A stretch of DNA of 52,575 bases. Source: Candidatus Aminicenantes bacterium UBA2199 (lineage in GTDB: Bacteria; Acidobacteriota; Aminicenantia; UBA2199). Each line of letters begins with the position of its first letter. Position 1 is the stretch's first letter. The DNA is taken from assembly GCA_002327965.1 (NCBI GenBank), contig DCVB01000127.1:1-52575 (forward strand), in the 5' to 3' direction. The translations under genes and the position numbers were made by a program. The notes beneath the pieces were generated by a model that saw only the letters and a program-made list of their open reading frames with translations, was not told the DNA's origin and searched no databases. Of this stretch, positions 46,568-52,575 are shown piece by piece.

Positions 46568-47514
46568 ACGAGCGTATTTTCCTGTTCCCCGGCCAGGGCT
46601 CGCAGGCCGTGGGCATGGGGCTTGACCTGTTCGAGAAAAGCGAGTTCGCCAACAAGACGTTCCGCCGGGCCGACGAGGTTCTCGGTTATCCCCTGTCGCG
46701 CATCTGCTTCAAGGGCCCCGAGGACGAGCTGAAGCTGACCTGCAACACCCAGCCGGCGCTGCTGACCGTGTCCTACATCCTGTATGTACTGTGGGAAAAG
46801 GAGCCGCTGCTGGCCGCCGGCCACAGCCTGGGAGAATATTCGGCCCTGTTGTGCGCCGGGGTATTCCGCTTCGAGGACGCGCTGGAATTGGTTCACAAGC
46901 GCGGCCGGTACATGCAGGAAGCGGTCCCGGTCGGCAAGGGGGCCATGGCCGCCCTGATCGGAGCCGCCATCGATGATATCCGTGCGGTCATCGAGACCGT
47001 GAACACCGAACTGGCAGGGCTGCCCGCCGAACCCGGCGGGGTGAAGCCCGTGGTGAATATCGCCAACTGGAACAGCGCCGGCCAGGTGGTGATATCGGGA
47101 GAAAAAGCGGCGGTGGAAGAGGCGGTGCGCCGCCTCGGGGTCAAGTCGGTCTTCCTGCCGGTATCCGCCCCCTTTCACTCGGAATTGATGCTGCCGGCCG
47201 AGGAAAAGCTGGCCGCGGACCTCGACCGGGTGGAGTTCGCCGATCCCCGCTTCCCGGTCATCAACAATTGGCAGGTGCACAAGGTCACTCGCGCCGCCGA
47301 AGCGCGCGAAGGGCTGAAGCGGCAGGTATCGCTCCCGGTGCGCTGGCACGAGACGATGGAGGCCATGCTCGGCGACCCGGCCGCCGGCCGTTTTGCGGAG
47401 ATCGGCAGCGGCAGGGTTCTCGCCGGTTTGCTGAAGCGCGCCGCACGCGACAGGAACCGCCAGGTCGATATCGTCAATATCGAAAATCTGGCCGACATCG
47501 AAAATACCCCCTGA
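46564..47514 (+). CDS. fabD: Malonyl-CoA:ACP transacylase FabD
   Basis: A 316-residue alpha/beta enzyme that loads malonate on ACP. The N-terminus FLFPGQGSQAVGMG, nucleophile Ser88 in AAGHSLGEYSALL, the malonate-binding Arg in RGRYMQEAVP, His in VSAPFHSELM and IGSGRVLAGL are all present. An insertion around 145-160 (ELAGLPAEPGGVKP) is slightly unusual. AAGGAGG lies upstream. It is separated by about 7 kb from the other fab genes, in an operon with the aldolase and unknown gene. Confidence 0.94.
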   Translation: MNERIFLFPGQGSQAVGMGLDLFEKSEFANKTFRRADEVLGYPLSRICFKGPEDELKLTCNTQPALLTVSYILYVLWEKEPLLAAGHSLGEYSALLCAGVFRFEDALELVHKRGRYMQEAVPVGKGAMAALIGAAIDDIRAVIETVNTELAGLPAEPGGVKPVVNIANWNSAGQVVISGEKAAVEEAVRRLGVKSVFLPVSAPFHSELMLPAEEKLAADLDRVEFADPRFPVINNWQVHKVTRAAEAREGLKRQVSLPVRWHETMEAMLGDPAAGRFAEIGSGRVLAGLLKRAARDRNRQVDIVNIENLADIENTP

Positions 47515-47777
47515 TCTTTCCCGACGGCCCTATGGGAGAAGAAAAACAGGGATAAAAGCATCGGTTTCGACCCATTGCGGTTGATTTCTATTTAAACTTA
47601 ATTATAGGACATCTTCATCAAAAAAACTCCATAAGCAAGGTCTGTTTTGGCTTAAGGGGGTGTCTGCATTTCCATATCGCCGATAAATCTATAAAAAAAA
47701 CAATTAATGACTTGACATTTATTTTTCCTTATGTTAAAAAATTTGCAGTATGAAAATCACATACCGTGGAGAGTGCC
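47515..47777. other. AT-rich intergenic region upstream of pilM
   Basis: A 263-bp non-coding stretch that is markedly more AT-rich than its surroundings, with A/T runs at 47593-47633 and 47687-47745. I see no riboswitch consensus (no GEMM c-di-GMP core), no tRNA and no clear terminator. It contains the candidate pilM promoter at its right end; the rest may be a regulatory binding region. Confidence 0.6.
47712..47740 (+). promoter_or_regulatory. Predicted promoter of pilMNOPQ
   Basis: Perfect TTGACA at 47712-47717, 17 nt, TAAAAA at 47735-47740. The leader is about 30 nt with GGAGAG before the ATG at 47778. Confidence 0.5.
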
Positions 47778-48860
47778 ATGGCTTTTGTCAGTTTTAAAAA
47801 ATCCAAACCCATTGTCGGTCTTGACATAGGCTCATTCTCCCTGAAGCTGGTGGAGCTGAAGCCTAAAAAGAAAGGGTCGGAAATGCGCTATGAGCTGGTC
47901 TCCATCGGCTACGAGCCCGTGCCTTACCAGTCGATCGTGGAGGGAAGCATCATGGACTCGACGGCGGTGGCCGAGGCCATCCAGCACGTTTTCTACGACA
48001 GCAAGGCCAAAACCAACCGCATCGCCTTCTCCGTCTCGGGCAGTTCGGTCATCGTCAAGCGCATCGAGGTCCAGCGCCTGAACCCCGACGAGATGCACGA
48101 GCACATCCTCTGGGAGGCCCGGCCGCACATCCCGTTCACTCCCGACGAGGTCAACATCGACTACGAGGTTATCGAATCGCCCGATTCCCCCCCCGACCGC
48201 GTGGGGGTCGTCCTTTCCGCCGTGCGCAAGGAGAAGCTGAACGATTACCTCAACGTGATCACCAGCGCCAGCAAGGCTGCCGACATCGTCGACCTGGATT
48301 CCTTCGCCGCGCTGAACAGCGTCCTGCTCAATTACGAGCTGTACCGCGACAAAGTCCTGGCCATCATCAACATCGGAGCCTCGATCTCCAACGTGGTCAT
48401 TTCCAAGGCCGGCCATCCGGTGTTCGTCCGCGATATCGCCTTCGGCGGCAACCAGTTCACCGACCTGCTGCAGAAAGAACTGAATCTCAAGTACGAGAAG
48501 GCCGAGGCGGTCAAGAAGGGGCGCCCGGTGGAGGGGATCTCCACCGCCGCCGTCAAGCCGATCATCAATATCGTGCTCAACGACCTGCGCAACGAGATCA
48601 AGAAAACCTTCGAGTTCTACCGCTCCAACACCACCGAGGGACGGATCGACAATATCCTGCTCAGCGGCGGCAGCGCCAACCTGGAGGCGATCACCGATTT
48701 CTTCTCCCAGGAGTTCGACATTCCGGTCGAGGTGGTCAATCCGTTCAACAACATCGACGTCAACTATAAGAAATTTGATCTGAACTTCATCAAAGACATG
48801 GCCCCGGTGTACACCGTCGCCGTCGGACTGGCGCTGCGGGCCGTGGGGGATGCGAAATGA
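47778..48860 (+). CDS. pilM: Type IV pilus inner-membrane platform protein PilM
   Basis: A 360-residue cytoplasmic actin/FtsA-like ATP-binding protein of the alignment complex. PIVGLDIGSFSLKLVEL (about 11-27) is phosphate loop 1; then INIGASISNVVISKAG (about 193-208), RDIAFGGNQFT and ILLSGGSANLEAI (about 290-302). ATG 47778 has GGAGAG 8 nt upstream; an in-frame GTG at 47766 is not preferred. The stop overlaps pilN (ATGA). Confidence 0.93.
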   Translation: MAFVSFKKSKPIVGLDIGSFSLKLVELKPKKKGSEMRYELVSIGYEPVPYQSIVEGSIMDSTAVAEAIQHVFYDSKAKTNRIAFSVSGSSVIVKRIEVQRLNPDEMHEHILWEARPHIPFTPDEVNIDYEVIESPDSPPDRVGVVLSAVRKEKLNDYLNVITSASKAADIVDLDSFAALNSVLLNYELYRDKVLAIINIGASISNVVISKAGHPVFVRDIAFGGNQFTDLLQKELNLKYEKAEAVKKGRPVEGISTAAVKPIINIVLNDLRNEIKKTFEFYRSNTTEGRIDNILLSGGSANLEAITDFFSQEFDIPVEVVNPFNNIDVNYKKFDLNFIKDMAPVYTVAVGLALRAVGDAK

Positions 48861-49459
48861 TCAAGATCAACCTTTTACGACCGGAGAAGAAGGATGTCGC
48901 CGCCGGAGGGGGCGCGACCGTCAGCTTCGCCGAGGAGGCCAAGCCCAGCCGGCTGAACATCCCGGCCCTGGTCGGCGCCATCGCCCTCACCGTGGTCGGC
49001 ATCGGGTTGATGTACTTCCTGCAGGCGGGCGAGCTGTCCAGCCAGAAGAAGCTTCTCGAGGAACGGACGCTGCGCAAGGCCGAGCTGGAAAAGGTCCTGA
49101 AGGAGCTGGAACAGATCGAGAAAACCAAAAAGGAGCTGGACAGCAAGATCAAGATCATCAGCGACCTGAAGCTGAAGCAGAAGGACGCGGTCCTGATGAT
49201 GGACAAGATCTCGCGCTCCCTGCCGGAATGGGTCTGGCTGACCGACCTGACCTATCGCGGCGGGGCGGTGGCCATCAGCGGCAAGGCTTTGTCCAACAAC
49301 CTGATCGCCGACCTGATCAATAACCTGCAGAATTCGAGTTTCTTCACCAACGTGCAGATCACCTCGAGTTCCCGCAAGCGGGAGGCCGGCATCGACATCT
49401 TCGAGTTCCGCATCAACTGCGTGTTCGTGCCCCGGCCCGAAACCAAGAAGGCGGTGTAA
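48857..49459 (+). CDS. pilN: Type IV pilus assembly protein PilN
   Basis: A 200-residue bitopic inner-membrane protein. The PilM-binding N-terminal peptide IKINLLRPEKK is intact. One membrane helix at about 38-56, then a coiled coil (about 60-110) and a ferredoxin-like periplasmic domain with WVWLTDLTYRGGAVAISGKA. It is coupled to pilM by a 4-nt overlap and to pilO by a 2-nt gap. Confidence 0.92.
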   Translation: MIKINLLRPEKKDVAAGGGATVSFAEEAKPSRLNIPALVGAIALTVVGIGLMYFLQAGELSSQKKLLEERTLRKAELEKVLKELEQIEKTKKELDSKIKIISDLKLKQKDAVLMMDKISRSLPEWVWLTDLTYRGGAVAISGKALSNNLIADLINNLQNSSFFTNVQITSSSRKREAGIDIFEFRINCVFVPRPETKKAV

Positions 49460-49461
49460 GC

Positions 49462-50094
49462 ATGGATATCCAAAATTTTCCCTGGTACGGGCAGTTGCTG
49501 GTCTTTTTGCTGGTCGGCGCGGTCCTGTTCGGCATTTTCTATTTCATCCATTACTCGCCGACCCAGGACGAGATCAGTTCCATCGTCCAGCGCAGCGAAA
49601 AGCTCCAAGAGGAGATCCGCAAGGCCGAGAAGAGCGAGGCCAAGCTGGAAAAGCTGAAAGAGGAGAAGGCGGCCAACGAGAAGATCCTGGAGGAGCTGAA
49701 GGGCATCCTGCCCGAGAAAATGGAGTTCGCCCAGCACCTGCGCAAGATCCAGGCCATCGCCTCCAATGCCCGCTTGCGCACCTCCACCTTCAATTTCAGC
49801 AAGGAAACCCCCCGTGACTACTACTTCGAGAGGCCGATCGCCATCAGCCTGGAGGGCAACTTCCACAACCTGGGCATCTTCTTCGACCAGGTGTCGCGGC
49901 TGAAGAAGATCTTCACCATTGACGGGTTGCACATCTCGCCGCTGAAGAGCCTGAGCTACGATTACACGATCAAGGCCAATTTCAACGCCACCACCTATAT
50001 TTATCGCGAAGGCACCCCGGCGAAAAAACCCGCCGCCAAACGCGCCGCCCCCCGCAGGACCGCCGAGCCCGAGGGGGACATGGGAGGGATTTAA
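49462..50094 (+). CDS. pilO: Type IV pilus assembly protein PilO
   Basis: A 210-residue partner of PilN. A membrane helix at about 9-28, a long coiled coil (about 35-80), then a ferredoxin-like domain (about 85-185) with GNFHNLGIFFDQVSRLKKIFTI. The C-terminus is a basic Lys/Ala/Arg-rich tail (AKKPAAKRAAPRRT) before an acidic end, longer than in model PilO proteins. pilP begins immediately after the stop. Confidence 0.92.
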   Translation: MDIQNFPWYGQLLVFLLVGAVLFGIFYFIHYSPTQDEISSIVQRSEKLQEEIRKAEKSEAKLEKLKEEKAANEKILEELKGILPEKMEFAQHLRKIQAIASNARLRTSTFNFSKETPRDYYFERPIAISLEGNFHNLGIFFDQVSRLKKIFTIDGLHISPLKSLSYDYTIKANFNATTYIYREGTPAKKPAAKRAAPRRTAEPEGDMGGI

Positions 50095-50580
50095 ATGAAG
50101 ATCCTGCTGGCATTGCTTTTTCTGTTTCCCCTGTTCCTGCAGGCGCAGGAGATCCCGCTGGATGTCCCGGCGCCGGAAGGGGAGGATGAGGCCGAGATGG
50201 TCAGTATCCAACCCGGAGAGTTCGTCTACAACCCGGAAGGCCGCCGCGACCCGTTCTGGAACCTGCTGCAGGGCAAGAGCGTCAAGGAGAACCGCGAGGC
50301 CATCGAGGGCATCGCCGGGCTGATGATCGACGAGCTGGAACTCGAGGGCATTGTCTTCGCCCAGGGTGAGTTCAAGGCGCTGCTCAAGGGGCCGGATACC
50401 CGCCCCTACGTGGTGGGCATCGGCGACAAGGTCTACGACGGCGAGGTCGTGGCCATGGACAGGAATTCCGTCAGCTTCAAGAAGAGCCTCACCGTGGCCC
50501 TGGCCGGACAAAGAGACCGCGTTATCATAAAGACCTTAAATCCTGAAGAGGAGGAGATGAATGAGAAAAGCGACAACTAG
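50095..50580 (+). CDS. pilP: Type IV pilus assembly protein PilP
   Basis: A 161-residue protein. The N-terminal signal MKILLALLFLFPLFLQAQ has no lipobox Cys, whereas model PilP proteins are lipoproteins. YNPEGRRDPFWNLLQ (about 42-56) is the conserved PilN/PilO-interacting segment. The HR-like beta domain follows (ELEGIVFAQGEFKALLKGPD, YVVGIGDKVYDGEVVAMD). It bridges PilNO to the PilQ secretin. Its last 20 nt overlap pilQ. Confidence 0.88.
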   Translation: MKILLALLFLFPLFLQAQEIPLDVPAPEGEDEAEMVSIQPGEFVYNPEGRRDPFWNLLQGKSVKENREAIEGIAGLMIDELELEGIVFAQGEFKALLKGPDTRPYVVGIGDKVYDGEVVAMDRNSVSFKKSLTVALAGQRDRVIIKTLNPEEEEMNEKSDN

Positions 50581-52575
50581 GATTTTGTTGATACTTTTCA
50601 TTTTATCCGTCGGCCCGGGACTCGACGCCAAGGTGACCATCAGCAAGATCGAGTACTTCCCGGGCGAGGATTTCGTGCAGCTGCACCTGCAGACCGACAA
50701 GATCCTGCCCATCCCCGACATCTTCTACCCGGAGAAGGATAACCTGAAGCGCCTGGTCATGCGCATCCAGGACGCCGATTTCCAGGTCAGCGACACCTCC
50801 CTTGCCTTTGACTCCCCGGTGGTCCAGGCCTTGAAGGTGCAGCGGGGCGCCGACTATTCCGATGTCGAGATCCTGCTCAAAGGCGAGGCCAACTACCGAG
50901 TCTTCACCAACCAGACCGGGCTCTACATCGAATTCCCCGTGCTGAAGGGCCTGGCCGCCGCCGGCGTGCCGCAGCCCCCCGTCCTGACGCCGGTCGCCGA
51001 AAAAACCGCTCCCCCGCCTGCGCCCGCTTCCAGGACCGTCAACGGCCGGGTCAGCCTGCACGATGTGCGGGTCGCCGCCCAGGAACCGGGGCGCATCCGC
51101 TTCGAGCTGGCGCTTTCCCGCGAGACCGAATACCGCGTCATCCCCATCGAGCAGCATCCGGTGCGCCTGGCCATCGACCTGAAGAACGCCCAATCGCGGA
51201 AAATAAACAAGGCTGTGAACCTGAAAAACGTCAAGGGCATCCGCGGCGGCAACAACTCCAGCGATGTCTACCGCGTCGTCTTCGACCTCGACTACCTGAA
51301 GCACTTTGCCGTGCAGGCCAGAGGCAATCTGCTGCAGGTGGAGTTCTTCGATGATTCCCAGGCGGTGGCCCAGGCACCCGAGCTGGCCCAGGCAGCGGCA
51401 GCCGCACCCGAACATCCGTCTCCCGTGCCGCCCGTCCCGGTTCAGGCCGTCTTGAAGAGTGAGCCCGCCGCCCAGCCGCCGAGCGACGGCAAGCAGCTGC
51501 TGGCCCAGTCCCTCCCGGGGACGGACGCCGTTGCCCGATCCCGCCAGTTCTTCGGTCCGGAAAAATCCAAGGCCGAGGAAGAGACGGCCCAGGCCGTCGC
51601 GCCTCCCCCGCAGGAAGCGCCCATCGACCTGAACTTCCGTCGGCGGACCGTGGACGAGGGCCGGCCGCAGTATTCCGGCGAGCCCTACGATTTTTCCTTC
51701 AAGAACGCCGACATCAGCAATATCCTGAAGTTCATCGCCAAGGTCTCGGGGCTGAACATGGTCATCAACCCCAATGTCACCGGCAAATTCACCTGCGAAC
51801 TGGTGCAGGTGCCCTGGGACCAGGCCCTGGAGATCATGCTCAAGGTCAACGGCCTGGACATGATCCAGGAGGGGAACATCCTGCGCATCGGCAAGGTCGA
51901 GGACCTGGCCCAGGAGGCCAAGCGCCGCCAGGAACTTCGCGAAGCGCGTGAGCAGGAGGGCAACCTCGAGGTCTCCACCCGCACCCTCAGCTTCGCCAAG
52001 GTCAAGGACATCCAGGCCATCCTGAAGAAGCAGATGAGCCCGCGCGGCGAGCTGGTCACCGACGAACGCACGAACACCCTGATCATCTCCGAGGTGCCCG
52101 ATCGCATCAAGGTCATCGACGGCCTGATCGACACCCTGGACGCGGCCAATCCCCAGGTGCAGATCGAGGCGCGCATCGTCGAGACGTCCAGCGAGTCGCT
52201 GAGCACCTTCGGCATCCAGTGGGGCATGAACGCCGTCGCCAACTCCTCCTACGGCAACCAGACCAACCTGGTCTTCCCCAACTCCGTCCAGGTCGGCGGC
52301 GTGGTGGAAAGCAAGACCAACCCCTCCGGCTACGTGGTCAACGTGCCGACGGCGGACAGCGTGGTGTTCCCCAAGATCAGCCTGGGCAATATCGCCGGCA
52401 CCTTCAACCTCGATGTGGCCCTGAGCGCCCTGACCTCGAAAGGCAAGGCGCGCATCATCTCCTCGCCGCGGGCCACCACCCAGAACAACATGCCGGCCGA
52501 GATCACCCAGGGCGAGCGCATCCCCATCCAGACCAACCAGAACAACACCATCACCACCCAGTACATCAACGCCGC
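50561..52575 (+). CDS. pilQ: Type IV pilus secretin PilQ (3' end beyond the window)
   Basis: 671 codons are visible before the window end. It has a signal peptide (MRKATTRILLILFILSVGPG), two AMIN-like peptidoglycan-binding domains (about 25-125 and 160-265) separated by a Pro-rich linker, then a second Pro/Ala-rich linker (about 270-345). The secretin/TonB STN domain is at about 368-440 (YDFSFKNADISNILKFIAKVSG), then an N1 domain (about 465-535). The start of the secretin barrel follows (QVQIEARIVETSSESLSTFGIQWG, then KARIISSPRATTQNN). ATG 50561 has GAGGAGG upstream and overlaps pilP. Confidence 0.92.
   Translation, partial: MRKATTRILLILFILSVGPGLDAKVTISKIEYFPGEDFVQLHLQTDKILPIPDIFYPEKDNLKRLVMRIQDADFQVSDTSLAFDSPVVQALKVQRGADYSDVEILLKGEANYRVFTNQTGLYIEFPVLKGLAAAGVPQPPVLTPVAEKTAPPPAPASRTVNGRVSLHDVRVAAQEPGRIRFELALSRETEYRVIPIEQHPVRLAIDLKNAQSRKINKAVNLKNVKGIRGGNNSSDVYRVVFDLDYLKHFAVQARGNLLQVEFFDDSQAVAQAPELAQAAAAAPEHPSPVPPVPVQAVLKSEPAAQPPSDGKQLLAQSLPGTDAVARSRQFFGPEKSKAEEETAQAVAPPPQEAPIDLNFRRRTVDEGRPQYSGEPYDFSFKNADISNILKFIAKVSGLNMVINPNVTGKFTCELVQVPWDQALEIMLKVNGLDMIQEGNILRIGKVEDLAQEAKRRQELREAREQEGNLEVSTRTLSFAKVKDIQAILKKQMSPRGELVTDERTNTLIISEVPDRIKVIDGLIDTLDAANPQVQIEARIVETSSESLSTFGIQWGMNAVANSSYGNQTNLVFPNSVQVGGVVESKTNPSGYVVNVPTADSVVFPKISLGNIAGTFNLDVALSALTSKGKARIISSPRATTQNNMPAEITQGERIPIQTNQNNTITTQYINA

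Noticed and set aside
47650..47680. Possible sigma54 promoter (TGGCTTAAGGGGG...TGCA) before the pil operon
   Set aside because: The spacing between GG and GC elements is about 15 nt, not the required 10.
47515..47777. Possible c-di-GMP (GEMM) riboswitch upstream of pilM
   Set aside because: The conserved GEMM core and tetraloop-receptor segments are not found; the region is just AT-rich with a sigma70-like promoter.

Overview
This 52.6-kb, GC-rich (by eye about 60%+) bacterial chromosome segment carries mostly housekeeping genes. I see no rRNA, tRNA, insertion sequence, phage gene or CRISPR array. LptB, a complete pilMNOPQ type IV pilus cluster, many predicted lipoproteins or periplasmic proteins and type II fatty-acid synthesis point to a diderm (Gram-negative-type) organism. 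The two alkaline-phosphatase-superfamily lipoproteins, peptidase C69, the ECF/zinc-finger anti-sigma/CHAT group and the general style would fit Acidobacteriota or Candidatus Aminicenantes. That placement is recall-based inference; no marker rRNA is present.

Layout. 0.3-2.4 kb: a YbhN-type membrane protein and an ICMT-like methyltransferase. 2.5-6.9 kb: xseA-xseB-ispA-dxs, coupling exonuclease VII to isoprenoid supply. 7.1-13.0 kb: a small conserved protein, polA, a FakA-FakB-like fusion and a DUF523-DUF1722 protein. 13.3-17.0 kb: uvsE plus a DUF1295 membrane protein, divergent from a sulfatase-like protein. 17.0-21.4 kb: dcd with an unknown protein, a small membrane protein, a CDF metal exporter and a C69 dipeptidase. 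21.6-26.4 kb: an RlmD-like methyltransferase, a coiled-coil LysM-like protein, then HD protein-lptB-radical SAM. 26.5-35.4 kb: serine hydrolase plus MFSD1-like transporter, DUF401 protein, PseG-like protein with rocD, a CBS protein and a class I amidotransferase-like hydrolase. 35.5-39.6 kb: the yceD-rpmF-plsX-fabG-acpP-fabF operon. 39.7-46.6 kb: an AP-superfamily lipoprotein, an ECF sigma/anti-sigma/CARDB-like operon divergent from a CHAT protease-like gene, and an aldolase. 46.6-52.6 kb: fabD, then pilMNOPQ, with pilQ cut by the window end.

Two genome-scale patterns stand out. First, strong sigma70-like promoters (TTGNNN-N17-TATAAT type) are easy to see. In at least six of them the -10 box lies only 6-8 nt before the ATG, which predicts leaderless mRNAs. 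In three more, the leaderless ATG opens a short ORF (11-24 codons) whose stop overlaps the start of the real gene (YbhN-like gene, xseA, uvsE), suggesting translational coupling.

Second, every convergent intergenic gap longer than about 125 bp, and several other gaps, holds long imperfect palindromes. Their arms are built from short reiterated words (TTGGAATTTGG-like, GTGACGCGTAACGC-like, TTCGACGTTCGA-like, GGTTCAAGGGT-like). The units recur in both orientations and as shuffled modules, and one copy has been absorbed into the 3' end of a coding sequence. The most interesting candidate system is the ECF sigma / TPR-bearing anti-sigma / CARDB-like / secreted CHAT locus at 41.2-44.6 kb.
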